A stretch of DNA of 9,506 nt, from NCBI GenBank assembly GCA_037442465.1, contig JBBIQI010000132.1, positions 1-9,506 of the forward strand, written 5' to 3'. The notes below the pieces were generated by a model, which ran no database searches, was not told the origin of the DNA, and saw only the letters and a list, made by a program, of their open reading frames with translations. Made by a program: the position numbers and the translations under genes. Position 1 is the first letter of the stretch; every line of letters starts with the position of its first letter. This document shows, one piece after another, positions 1-6,262 of this stretch. This stretch comes from DSNY01 sp037442465 (GTDB lineage: Bacteria; Pseudomonadota; Gammaproteobacteria; Burkholderiales; Burkholderiaceae_F).

Positions 1-626
1 GCCTCGTGGGCGAAGGCGTGCTCGACGAGGACGAGGACGACGCGCTGCTGGCGGTCTGGGAAAAACTCGGCCTGCTGTGCTCGGCCAACGAGCGCAGGGC
101 CGACGAGGCCTCGCGTGACGTCGAAGCCTGGCTGAAGAGCTACTACATGCGCGAGCGCGTCGGCGAGGTGTTCAGTGGAACGATCAGCGCGGTCGTACCG
201 TTCGGCATCTTCGTCGTGCTCGACGATCTTTTCGTCGAGGGACTCGTGCACGTTTCCGAGCTGGGCTCCGAGTACTTCACTTTCAACGAGCCGATGCACG
301 AGCTGCGCGGCGAGCGTACGGGTCTACGCTACCGACTGTCGGATCGCGTCACGGTGCAGGTCGCGCGCGTCGACCTCGAGGCGCGACGCATCGACTTTCG
401 TCTCGTGCGCGCGACCGATCGCAAGGCGCTGCTGGCCGCAGCACCCGCTGCGGCGAAACCGGGCAAGCCGGCGAAGCCGGGCGAAAGCCCCGAGCAGCGC
501 AAGGCGCGCCGCGCGATCACCGCCGCACGCAAGCTGCGCGACGGCGACAAACGCGAGCGCGCCCGCACGGGCAAGCGCGGCGTCGGCGGGATGCGGATCG
601 CCAGGACGCGCCGGCGCGGAGGTTAA
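1..626 (+). CDS. rnr: Ribonuclease R, C-terminal part (5' end outside the window)
   Basis: RNase R is a processive 3'-to-5' exoribonuclease that degrades structured RNA, including rRNA and mRNA. Only the last ~208 residues are here; the reading frame is open from base 3 with no stop upstream, so the gene begins before the window. The first ~50 residues match the end of the RNB catalytic domain (a helix with CSANERRADEA and then WLKSYYM). An S1 RNA-binding domain follows, at about nt 160-410, with GEVFSGTISAVVPFGIFV and EGLVHVSEL as its core strands. The last ~65 residues are a low-complexity basic tail rich in Lys, Arg, Pro and Ala, as is common for RNase R and thought to help bind structured RNA. 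The catalytic Asp residues lie outside the window. The stop codon touches the rlmB start, so the two genes are probably co-transcribed. The S1 domain, the RNB-end motif and the rlmB neighbour together make the call secure. Confidence 0.93.
   Translation, partial: LVGEGVLDEDEDDALLAVWEKLGLLCSANERRADEASRDVEAWLKSYYMRERVGEVFSGTISAVVPFGIFVVLDDLFVEGLVHVSELGSEYFTFNEPMHELRGERTGLRYRLSDRVTVQVARVDLEARRIDFRLVRATDRKALLAAAPAAAKPGKPAKPGESPEQRKARRAITAARKLRDGDKRERARTGKRGVGGMRIARTRRRGG
618..622 (+). promoter_or_regulatory. Shine-Dalgarno site for rlmB
   Basis: GGAGG lies four bases upstream of the GTG at 627, inside the last codons of rnr. It supports GTG 627 as the rlmB start although this directly abuts the rnr stop (TAA 624-626). 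The arrangement suggests translational coupling. Confidence 0.7.
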
Positions 627-1376
627 GTGGGCAGCCGTCGCGTCGTCGCCGGCTTTCACGCGGTCAACGCGCGGCTGCGCCACGCGCCCGACTCGATCGA
701 TGTCTTGTACGTCGACGGCGAGCGAAGCGACGCGCGGATGAAAGACTTGCTCGCGCGCGCCGAACAGGCGCGCGTGCGCATCGTCGCCGTGGACGGACGG
801 CGCTTGCACGGGCTGGCGGGCGACGTGGCTCATCAGGGCGTCGTCGCGCTGTGCGTGGAACGGGCGGCGGGCACGACGCTCGATGATGTCGTCGCCGGGG
901 TGCGCCAGGACACGCTGCTGCTGCTGCTCGACGGCGTGACCGATCCGCGCAATCTCGGTGCCTGCCTGCGCGTGGCCGACGCCGCCGGCGTCGCCGCGGT
1001 GATCGTGCCGCGCGACCGCTCCGCGGCGCTGACCCCCGCGGTCGCGAAGGCCGCCGCCGGCGCGGCCGAGACGCTGCCGCTGATCTCGGTGACCAACCTG
1101 GCGCGCGCGATGGACGCGTTGAAGGAGGCCGGCGTGTGGATCGCCGGCGCCAGCGGCGAGGCGCCCACTTCGCTGTACGAGCTGAGCCTCGGCGGACCAC
1201 TGGCATGGGTGCTCGGCGCCGAGGGTCAGGGGCTGCGGCGACTGACACGCGAGCGCTGCGACTGGCTGGCGCGCATTCCGCTCGCCGGTCACGTCGAGAG
1301 CCTCAACGTGTCGGTCGCCGCGGGTATCTGTCTGTTCGAAACCATTCGCCAGCGCCGGGCCGCGGTTCGCGCTTGA
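627..1376 (+). CDS. rlmB: 23S rRNA (guanosine-2251-2'-O)-methyltransferase RlmB
   Basis: This SpoU/TrmH-family (SPOUT) enzyme methylates the 2'-hydroxyl of G2251 in the peptidyl-transferase P loop of 23S rRNA, using S-adenosylmethionine. The 249-residue product has the usual length and both domains. The N-terminal L30e-like substrate-binding domain (about 4-80) starts with VAGFHAVNARL. The C-terminal knotted domain carries motif 1 (DGVTDPRNLGACLR, 102-115, with Asn109 and the conserved Arg115), motif 2 (VLGAEGQGL, 195-203) and motif 3 (IPLAGHVESLNVSVA, 217-231), which form the knot and the SAM site. The start is GTG with a good GGAGG site, immediately after the rnr stop. An rnr-rlmB pair is common in proteobacteria, so both probably share a promoter upstream of the window. 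TrmH-type tRNA methyltransferases share the motifs, but the N-terminal domain and the neighbour favour RlmB. Confidence 0.95.
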   Translation: MGSRRVVAGFHAVNARLRHAPDSIDVLYVDGERSDARMKDLLARAEQARVRIVAVDGRRLHGLAGDVAHQGVVALCVERAAGTTLDDVVAGVRQDTLLLLLDGVTDPRNLGACLRVADAAGVAAVIVPRDRSAALTPAVAKAAAGAAETLPLISVTNLARAMDALKEAGVWIAGASGEAPTSLYELSLGGPLAWVLGAEGQGLRRLTRERCDWLARIPLAGHVESLNVSVAAGICLFETIRQRRAAVRA

Positions 1377-1407
1377 ATTCGGCGAGCGGCGCGGGCACGA
1401 TGACGCC

Positions 1408-2429
1408 ATGCTGATGGGGCTTTTCGCGCTCGTCGTGCTGGCGCTGTTTGCGTGCATGCCGCTCGCTTGGCTGGCGCTCGGCGTGCCGTGGATGACGCTG
1501 GTGATCACCTTCGTGCTGATCCCGTTGGCCGACGCCTGGGTCGGCCCCCGCGGCGCGCGGCGCTGCAGGCGCTGCCGGCGCCGGTCGCGCGCTGGATCCC
1601 GCGCACCCATCTGATCTGGCAGACGGTGCTGCTGTTCGAAGCCGTGCGGCTGGCGCCGACGCTTGGCCGGAGCGAGCTGATCGTCTTCGGGTTGGCGGTG
1701 GGCACGGTCACCGGCGGCATCGGCATCACGGTGGCGCACGAGCTGGGCCATCGGTCGGCGTGGCTCGACCGCGCGATCGCGAAGGCGCTGCTCGTGCCGG
1801 TGCTGTATGGGCATTTTTTCGTCGAGCACGTGCGGGGCCATCACGTGCGCGCGGCCACTCCCGCCGACCCCGCGACCGCACCGCGCGGCATGAACGTGTA
1901 CCGCTTCATCCTGCGTTCCGTTGCGGGCGGCTTCGCGCACGCGTGCAGCCTCGAAGCAATGCGCCTTCGGCGCAGCGGACGATCTGCGTGGCATCCGACG
2001 AACTGGGTGCTGGGCGGCACGGCGATGTCCGGCGCGGTACTCGGCGCGGCGGCTTGGGCGGGCGGCGTGCCCGCCCTCGCGTTGATGGTCCTGCAGGCGG
2101 CGGCAGCGGTCGTGCTGCTCGAGATCGTCAACTACATCGAGCACTACGGCCTGCAGCGCCGCCGTTTCGGTACGCGCTACGAGCCGGTCCAGCCGCGCCA
2201 CTCGTGGAACGCCGATTTCGCGGTCAGCAACTGGTTGTTGTTCAACCTGCAGTTGCACTCCGACCACCACGCACACATGCAGCGCCCGTGCGAGGCCCTG
2301 CGCACGATGCCCGAAGCGCCGCAGCTCCCGGCAGGCTACCCGGCGATGGTGGTCGCTGCGCTGATTCCGCCGCTGTGGTTCGCACTGATCGAACCGCGGC
2401 TGGCGCAGGCGCAGGCCGTCGCGCCATGA
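1408..2429 (+). CDS. AlkB-type membrane diiron hydroxylase (alkane 1-monooxygenase / fatty acid desaturase superfamily), frameshifted
   Basis: The family are integral-membrane non-heme diiron enzymes that hydroxylate alkanes or related hydrophobic substrates with O2 and electrons from a rubredoxin. The gene is split over two frames. From ATG 1408 the first ~47 codons encode hydrophobic helices and the family-like LIPLADAWVGP; this frame then turns into an Arg-rich shadow and stops at 1614. The rest continues in the other frame from about 1548 to 2429. Joining them needs one extra base in or near the CCCCC run at 1545-1549 and gives ~340 residues. All histidine clusters are intact (numbering for the joined protein): HELGHR (H111, H115), EHVRGHH (H141, H145, H146), NYIEHYG (H246) and LHSDHHAH (H284, H287, H288, H290), followed by EAPQLPAGYP. 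The product is somewhat shorter than the ~400 residues of classical AlkB. No rubredoxin gene is nearby, so the substrate is unknown. The break may be a sequencing error, a recent mutation or, less likely, recoding. The end overlaps sir2 by four bases (ATGA). Confidence 0.85.
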
Positions 2430-3175
2430 GCGCCGCGCACGACATCGCAGCGTGCGCGCGCCTCATCGCCGGTGTGCGCCGCTGCACGGTGCTGACCGGG
2501 GCCGGCATGTCGGCCGAAAGCGGTGTGCCGACCTTTCGCGACGCGCAGACCGGGCTGTGGTCGAGGTTCGATCCAGCGCAGCTCGCTTCGCCCGAAGGCT
2601 TCCGGGCCGATCCGCCGCTGGTGTGGCGCTGGTATGCATGGCGGCGCGCGCTGGTCGCGCGTGCCGAGCCGAATGCCGGTCATCGCGCACTGGCGCGCGC
2701 GAGCGGACGGTTCGAACGGCTGACCCTGGTTACGCAGAACGTCGACGGACTGCACGACCGCGCCGGCAGCCGCGACGTCATCGAACTGCACGGCAATATC
2801 CTGCGCACCCGGTGCCTGGCCGAATGCGGGGTCCGATACGAAGATCCGACCGCAGTTCCGGTGGGCGAGCCGCCGCGCTGCCCGTCGTGCGGCAGCTGGC
2901 TGCGGCCGGATGTCGTGTGGTTTGGCGAGATGTTGGATCCCGCGCTGTTGGCGCGGGCGCAGCAAGCGGCAGCGGACTGCGATTTGATGCTCGTCGTTGG
3001 CACGTCCGGACTCGTGTACCCGGCGGCCGGCCTGCCCGCGCTCGCGCGGGCGAGCGGCGCGCGCGTGATCGTCGTCAATCCAAACGAGACCGAACTCGAC
3101 GATCTGGCCGACGTCGTGGTGAGGGCTGGGGCGGCGCAGGCACTGCCGGCGATGTTGTCAGAACGCGCGCCTTGA
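2426..3175 (+). CDS. NAD-dependent protein deacylase, sirtuin (Sir2/CobB family, class III-like)
   Basis: Sirtuins remove acyl groups from lysines using NAD+, releasing nicotinamide and O-acyl-ADP-ribose. The 249-residue cytoplasmic protein has the full Rossmann core. NAD site: GAGMSAESGVPTFRD (25-39). TQNVDGLH (103-110) is followed by ELHGN with the catalytic His122. The zinc ligands are C130, C134, C152 and C155. GTSGLVYPAA and VVNPNET complete the cofactor pocket. A Tyr-x2-Arg pair (Y70, R73, in WYAWRR) sits where SIRT5 and E. coli CobB hold the residues that read acidic acyl groups, so desuccinylase/demalonylase activity is likely by analogy; this is inference. The start is the ATG at 2426, which overlaps the stop of the AlkB-like gene as ATGA, indicating translational coupling. 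The same frame is open further upstream, but that part lies over the AlkB-like gene and is a shadow. cobB would be a reasonable symbol; I leave it blank because paralogues exist. Confidence 0.93.
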   Translation: MSAAHDIAACARLIAGVRRCTVLTGAGMSAESGVPTFRDAQTGLWSRFDPAQLASPEGFRADPPLVWRWYAWRRALVARAEPNAGHRALARASGRFERLTLVTQNVDGLHDRAGSRDVIELHGNILRTRCLAECGVRYEDPTAVPVGEPPRCPSCGSWLRPDVVWFGEMLDPALLARAQQAAADCDLMLVVGTSGLVYPAAGLPALARASGARVIVVNPNETELDDLADVVVRAGAAQALPAMLSERAP

Positions 3176-3206
3176 GGTCGCCACGCGGTTCGGGGCCGGC
3201 CGCGCC

Positions 3207-3236
3207 TTGAGCCGCACACTCGGCCGCGGGTATACT
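3207..3236 (+). promoter_or_regulatory. Sigma70-type promoter of the rpsF operon
   Basis: TTGAGC (3207-3212, four matches to TTGACA) and TATACT (3231-3236, five of six matches to TATAAT) are separated by 18 bases. Transcription would start near 3243, leaving a leader of about 60 bases before rpsF. The position, in the only sizeable gap before a ribosomal protein operon, strengthens the call. No start site has been mapped. Confidence 0.75.
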
Positions 3237-3256
3237 GCGCCCCTTTTGCCAGCCTT

Positions 3257-3284
3257 GCCGCACCCGAACGACGCTTGGGGCGGC
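3257..3284 (+). promoter_or_regulatory. Hairpin in the rpsF leader, possible S6:S18 autoregulatory element
   Basis: GCCGC (3257-3261) pairs with GCGGC (3280-3284), and CCC (3263-3265) pairs with GGG (3277-3279). A3262 is bulged and an 11-base loop starts GAACG. A CCG triplet (3264-3266) lies at the junction of stem and loop. In many bacteria the S6:S18 complex represses its own operon by binding an rpsF leader structure with a conserved CCG. The position fits such an element, but I cannot confirm the consensus fold by eye, so the regulatory role is inference. Confidence 0.35.
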
Positions 3285-3294
3285 TTCAATCCAC

Positions 3295-3300
3295 AAGGAG
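3295..3300 (+). promoter_or_regulatory. Shine-Dalgarno site for rpsF
   Basis: AAGGAG lies five bases upstream of ATG 3306. It fixes the rpsF start there and rules out the GTG-type and other upstream in-frame codons that begin as far back as 3207, which would fall in the promoter. Confidence 0.8.
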
Positions 3301-3305
3301 TGTCA

Positions 3306-3671
3306 ATGCGTCACTACGAAATCTGCTTCATCGTCCATCCGGACCAGAGCGAGCAGGTCCCGGCGATGATCGAGCGCTACAAGGCCTTGATCACCGGCCA
3401 GGGCGGCAAGGTCCATCGCATCGAGGACTGGGGTCGCCGCCAGCTCGCCTATCCGATCGAAAAACTGGTCAAGGCGCATTACGTGCTGATGAACATCGAG
3501 TGCGGCAAGGCCACGCTCGACGAACTGGAGCACGGCTTCCGCTACAACGACGCCGTGCTGCGCCATCTGACCGTCGGCATGAAGAAGGCCGAAACCGGGC
3601 CGTCGCCGATGATGAAGGTGGTCGAGAAGGAAGAGGCGAAGAAGGCGGCCGCCGAACAGGCGTCTGCCTGA
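3306..3671 (+). CDS. rpsF: 30S ribosomal protein S6
   Basis: S6 binds the central domain of 16S rRNA as a heterodimer with S18 during assembly of the 30S platform. The 121-residue product is typical: it starts MRHYEICFIVHPDQSEQV, has the conserved IEDWGRRQLAYPIEKL (about 39-54) and HYVLMNIE, then RYNDAVLRHLTV. It ends in an acidic-and-basic, Ala/Lys/Glu-rich tail of about 25 residues, as is usual in proteobacteria. The start at 3306 has a strong AAGGAG site. It is the first gene of rpsF-priB-rpsR-rplI and lies behind a clear promoter. Its partner S18 is encoded two genes downstream, so production of the dimer is coordinated. Confidence 0.97.
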   Translation: MRHYEICFIVHPDQSEQVPAMIERYKALITGQGGKVHRIEDWGRRQLAYPIEKLVKAHYVLMNIECGKATLDELEHGFRYNDAVLRHLTVGMKKAETGPSPMMKVVEKEEAKKAAAEQASA

Positions 3672-3697
3672 ACGAGCGGGACGGGGCCGCGTCGGAC

Positions 3698-3997
3698 TTG
3701 AACCGCTTCCGCCTGCGCGCCGTGCTGGTCGAAAAGGCCGCACTGCGCTACACGCCGGCCGGGCTGCCGGTGCTCGAGGCGGGACTCCGGCATACCGGAA
3801 CGGCGGTCGAGGCGGGGACCGAACGGGAACTGGCTTTCGACCTGACGGCGCTGGCGCTGGGCAGCGTGGGCGAGCAACTGAACCGCGAGCCGCTCGGCGC
3901 CGAAGTCGAACTGACCGGATTCTTGGCACCGCGCAGCCGGCGCTCCAGCCGTATCGTTCTGCACGTTACCGAATACACGCGAATCTCAGGAGTCTGA
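3698..3997 (+). CDS. priB: Primosomal replication protein N (PriB)
   Basis: PriB is a small dimeric OB-fold protein that binds single-stranded DNA and stabilises PriA at stalled forks so that DnaB can be reloaded. In this frame there is no ATG or GTG near the N-terminus. The likely start is TTG 3698, which gives 99 residues beginning M-NRFRLRAVLVE, followed by the family signature ALRYTPAGLPVLEAGLRH (about 14-31). Later come an acidic/hydrophobic core (ELAFDLTALALGSVG) and a conserved end (LHVTEYTRI). The length and the N-terminal pattern (short, N-R-hydrophobic) match betaproteobacterial PriB. The frame is open further upstream, but that part overlaps rpsF and is a shadow. It lies 26 bases after rpsF and ends one base before rpsR, whose ribosome-binding site lies within its last codons. 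CTG 3668, overlapping the rpsF stop, is a less likely alternative start. Confidence 0.9.
   Translation: MNRFRLRAVLVEKAALRYTPAGLPVLEAGLRHTGTAVEAGTERELAFDLTALALGSVGEQLNREPLGAEVELTGFLAPRSRRSSRIVLHVTEYTRISGV
3988..3992 (+). promoter_or_regulatory. Shine-Dalgarno site for rpsR
   Basis: AGGAG lies six bases before ATG 3999 and within the last codons of priB. The end of priB translation is thereby tied to the start of S18 synthesis. Confidence 0.7.
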
Positions 3998-3998
3998 A

Positions 3999-4277
3999 AT
4001 GGCATTCACACGAGGTAAACCCAAGGGCAAGGGTGGGCGCCGCGGCGGCCAACAGAACGCGCTGTTCAAGCGCAAGAAGTTCTGCCGCTTTACGGTCGAA
4101 GGCGTCGAGAGAATCGACTACAAGGACGTCGAGACGCTGCGGGATTTCATCAGCGACAACGGCAAGATCATGCCGGCTCGGCTGACCGGCACGAAGGCGC
4201 ATTACCAGCGGCAGCTCGACACGGCGATCAAGCGCGCGCGCTTCCTGGCGCTGCTGCCTTACACCGACAATCACTGA
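3999..4277 (+). CDS. rpsR: 30S ribosomal protein S18
   Basis: S18 is a small basic protein that pairs with S6 on the 30S platform. The 92-residue product has a Gly/Lys/Arg-rich N-terminal arm of about 25 residues. Then come the conserved KKFCRFT (26-32), IDYKDVETLRDFI, and the highly conserved GKIMPARLTGTKAHYQRQL with AIKRARFLALLPY. The single Cys in KKFC is the one seen in many S18 proteins. The glycine-rich arm is longer than in E. coli S18 (75 residues), a common feature in betaproteobacteria. The ATG has an AGGAG site and comes one base after the priB stop. Confidence 0.97.
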   Translation: MAFTRGKPKGKGGRRGGQQNALFKRKKFCRFTVEGVERIDYKDVETLRDFISDNGKIMPARLTGTKAHYQRQLDTAIKRARFLALLPYTDNH

Positions 4278-4289
4278 GCGGGGCACGCC

Positions 4290-4742
4290 ATGCAAGTCAT
4301 CCTGCTGGAGAAGGTCGTCAACCTGGGCGGTCTCGGCGACGTGGTCAAGGTCAGGGAAGGCTACGCACGCAACTATCTGATTCCGCAAGGCAAGGCACGC
4401 CGCGCGACGGAAGCGGCGATCAAGGAGTTCGAGGCGCGCCGTGCCGAACTTGAGAAGGCGCAGTCCGACCGGCTCGCGGCCGCGCAGGCGGTGGGCGAGA
4501 AGCTCAACGGCCTGACGCTGACGATCCCGGCGAAGGCCGGCGTCGACGGGCGCCTGTTCGGTTCGGTGACCAACTACGACATCGCCGAAGCACTGGGCAA
4601 GCAGGGATTCCAGGTGGCGAAGGGTCAGATCCGCATGCCTCAGGGTCCGCTGAAGCTCGTCGGCGAGCACAAGGTGTCGGTCGCGCTGCACGCCGACGTC
4701 GTCGTCGAGATCGGTGTGACGGTCGTCGCCGAGCAGGCGTAG
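4290..4742 (+). CDS. rplI: 50S ribosomal protein L9
   Basis: L9 is a two-domain 50S protein anchored near the L1 stalk on 23S rRNA, with a long helix that reaches out between ribosomes; it influences reading-frame maintenance. The 150-residue product is full length. The N-terminal domain carries the L9 signature (GGLGDVVKVREGYARNYL, 13-30) and IPQGKA. A long charged helix follows (about 38-75), then the C-terminal domain, with AGVDGRLFGSVTNYDIAEAL and a Val-rich end. It starts 12 bases after rpsR with only a weak GGGG-type ribosome-binding site, so translational coupling to rpsR is likely. It closes the rpsF-priB-rpsR-rplI unit. Confidence 0.97.
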   Translation: MQVILLEKVVNLGGLGDVVKVREGYARNYLIPQGKARRATEAAIKEFEARRAELEKAQSDRLAAAQAVGEKLNGLTLTIPAKAGVDGRLFGSVTNYDIAEALGKQGFQVAKGQIRMPQGPLKLVGEHKVSVALHADVVVEIGVTVVAEQA

Positions 4743-4757
4743 TCAGTCCGTGCGCCC

Positions 4758-4781
4758 GCCGGTGCACGAGCGCGTGCCGGC
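4758..4781 (+). other. Hairpin between rplI and dnaB
   Basis: GCCGG (4758-4762) pairs with CCGGC (4777-4781), and CACG (4765-4768) pairs with CGTG (4773-4776). TG (4763-4764) is bulged and the loop is AGCG. Nine G/C-rich pairs would make a stable RNA hairpin, but no T-run follows. It is therefore not a standard intrinsic terminator; it could act as an mRNA 3'-end stabiliser or a partial barrier that lowers dnaB expression relative to the ribosomal genes. Confidence 0.45.
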
Positions 4782-4786
4782 GCGCG

Positions 4787-4795
4787 TGATAGATT
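4787..4795 (+). promoter_or_regulatory. Possible extended -10 promoter for dnaB
   Basis: TGA directly before TAGATT (4790-4795) resembles an extended -10 element (TGn-TATAAT, four of six matches). No convincing -35 is present 16-18 bases upstream. It lies 23 bases before the dnaB start, just after the hairpin, so dnaB may have its own weak promoter in addition to readthrough. Confidence 0.35.
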
Positions 4796-4809
4796 CGGTC
4801 GCACCCCTC

Positions 4810-4813
4810 GGAG
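4810..4813 (+). promoter_or_regulatory. Shine-Dalgarno site deciding the dnaB start
   Basis: GGAG lies five bases before ATG 4819. The same frame has an earlier GTG at 4750, but its extra 23 residues would be encoded by the hairpin region and do not look like DnaB; the ATG at 4819 is preferred. Confidence 0.6.
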
Positions 4814-4818
4814 CGACG

Positions 4819-6210
4819 ATGAATACGCCTGTCGCGGACCCGCAGCTTGCCGCCGTCCGCACGCCGCCGCACTCGCTCGAAGCCGAGCAGTCCGTGCTCG
4901 GCGGGCTGCTGCTGGACAACGCGGCGTGGGACAGGATCGCGGACATGGTCTCCGCCGATGACTTCTATCGGCAGGATCACCGGCTGATCTTCCAACACAT
5001 CAGCCGGCTGATCGACCAGGGCAAGCCGGCCGATGCGGTCACCGTCTACGAATCGCTGCAGAACGCCGGTCGCGCCGACGACGCCGGCGGGCTCGTCTAT
5101 CTGAACGCGCTCGCGCAGAACACGCCGTCGGCGGCGAACATCCGGCGCTACGCGGAGATCGTGCGCGACCGCAGCGTGCTGCGGCAACTCGTCACGGTCG
5201 GCGACGAGATCGCTACCAGTGCGCTCAACCCGCAAGGGCGCGAGACCAAGACGATCCTCGACGAGGCCGAGTCGAAGGTCTTCAAGATCGCCGAAGAGGG
5301 CGCGCGCGGCAAGCAAGGCTTCATCGAAATCGAGCCTTTGCTGACCAAGGTGGTCGAGCGCATCCAGGAACTGTTCGAGCGTGCGCACCCGTCCGACGTG
5401 ACCGGCGTGCCGACCGGCTTCACCGATCTGGACAGCAAGACCTCGGGGCTGCAGCCCGGCGACCTGATCATCATCGCGGGCCGGCCCTCGATGGGGAAGA
5501 CCTCGCTGGCGCTGAACATCGGCGAGCACGTCGCGATCGACCAAGGCCTGCCGGTGGCGGTGTTCTCGATGGAGATGGGCGCCGCGCAGCTCGCGCTGCG
5601 CATGCTGAGTTCGGTCGGCCGACTCGACCAGCAGCGGCTGCGCACGGGCCGGCTCCTCGACGAGGACTGGCCCAAGCTCACCCGCGCGATCCAGAAGATG
5701 CACGAGGCGCCGCTGTACATCGACGAGACGCCGGCGCTGAATTCGCTCGAACTGCGCGCGCGCGCGCGGCGCCTGTACCGCACCTGCGGCCGGCTCGGCC
5801 TGGTGATCATCGACTATCTGCAGCTCATGTCGGCGACCAGCACCGGCGAGAACCGGGCGACCGAGATCTCGGAGATTTCGCGTTCGCTGAAGGCGCTGGC
5901 CAAGGAACTGGCGGTGCCGGTGATCGCGCTGTCGCAGTTGAACCGAACGGTCGAGCAACGCACCGACAAGCGACCGGTGATGTCGGATCTGCGCGAGTCG
6001 GGCGCGATCGAACAGGACGCCGACGTGATCCTGTTCATCTACCGTGACGAGGTCTACAACCCCGACAGCGCGGACAAGGGGATCGCCGAGATCATCATCG
6101 GCAAGCAGCGCAACGGTCCGATCGGCCGCGTCAACCTGCGCTTCGGCGGCGAATTCACCCGCTTCGACAATCTCGCGCAGGCCGGCCATGCCGGGGCGGC
6201 GCCGTTCTGA
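4819..6210 (+). CDS. dnaB: Replicative DNA helicase DnaB
   Basis: DnaB is the hexameric 5'-to-3' helicase that unwinds DNA at the replication fork and recruits DnaG primase. The 463-residue product has the standard length and no intein. The N-terminal helical domain (about 15-120) begins TPPHSLEAEQSVLGGLLLD and is joined by a linker to the RecA-like motor. VTGVPTGFTDLDSKTSGLQ introduces the motor. Walker A is GRPSMGKT (221-228, Lys227), FSMEMG follows, and Walker B is in LVIIDYLQL (Asp332). LSQLNR and DLRESGAIEQDADVI, with the probable arginine finger region, precede the C-terminal nucleotide-loop strands. The start was chosen by its GGAG site and by homology. The gene follows the ribosomal operon after a 76-base gap that holds a hairpin and a possible weak promoter. 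Location next to rplI is conserved in many bacteria. Confidence 0.97.
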   Translation: MNTPVADPQLAAVRTPPHSLEAEQSVLGGLLLDNAAWDRIADMVSADDFYRQDHRLIFQHISRLIDQGKPADAVTVYESLQNAGRADDAGGLVYLNALAQNTPSAANIRRYAEIVRDRSVLRQLVTVGDEIATSALNPQGRETKTILDEAESKVFKIAEEGARGKQGFIEIEPLLTKVVERIQELFERAHPSDVTGVPTGFTDLDSKTSGLQPGDLIIIAGRPSMGKTSLALNIGEHVAIDQGLPVAVFSMEMGAAQLALRMLSSVGRLDQQRLRTGRLLDEDWPKLTRAIQKMHEAPLYIDETPALNSLELRARARRLYRTCGRLGLVIIDYLQLMSATSTGENRATEISEISRSLKALAKELAVPVIALSQLNRTVEQRTDKRPVMSDLRESGAIEQDADVILFIYRDEVYNPDSADKGIAEIIIGKQRNGPIGRVNLRFGGEFTRFDNLAQAGHAGAAPF

Positions 6211-6242
6211 CGGAAGCGCGCGAGTGCAGCTTGCACCGGAAA

Positions 6243-6259
6243 GCCGCGAGCCGCGCGGT
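6243..6259 (+). other. Small hairpin just upstream of the DUF47 start
   Basis: CCGCG (6244-6248) pairs with CGCGG (6254-6258) around a five-base loop, with a possible G-T pair outside. It ends three bases before ATG 6263, where a ribosome-binding site should lie, and none is evident. It could restrain initiation, or be chance in this G/C-rich DNA. Confidence 0.3.
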
Positions 6260-6262
6260 CTG

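Noticed and set aside
451..490. Short repeated Lys-Pro-Gly units near the end of rnr, considered as a tandem repeat element
   Set aside because: It is explained by the low-complexity basic tail typical of RNase R; the units are short and imperfect.
1575..1584. CCGGCGCCGG palindrome in the AlkB-like gene, considered as an operator
   Set aside because: It lies within coding sequence in a GC-rich context where such palindromes are common, with no other regulatory signal around it.
324..2276. A 650-codon open frame on the minus strand across rnr, rlmB and the AlkB-like gene
   Set aside because: It is antisense to three genes with clear family motifs, its translation is low-complexity Arg/Ala/His-rich sequence with no recognisable domain, and long antisense frames are expected at this GC content.
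6224..6236. GTGCA-GCT-TGCAC inverted repeat after dnaB, considered as a terminator
   Set aside because: The stem is only five pairs and no T-run follows; it is too weak to call.
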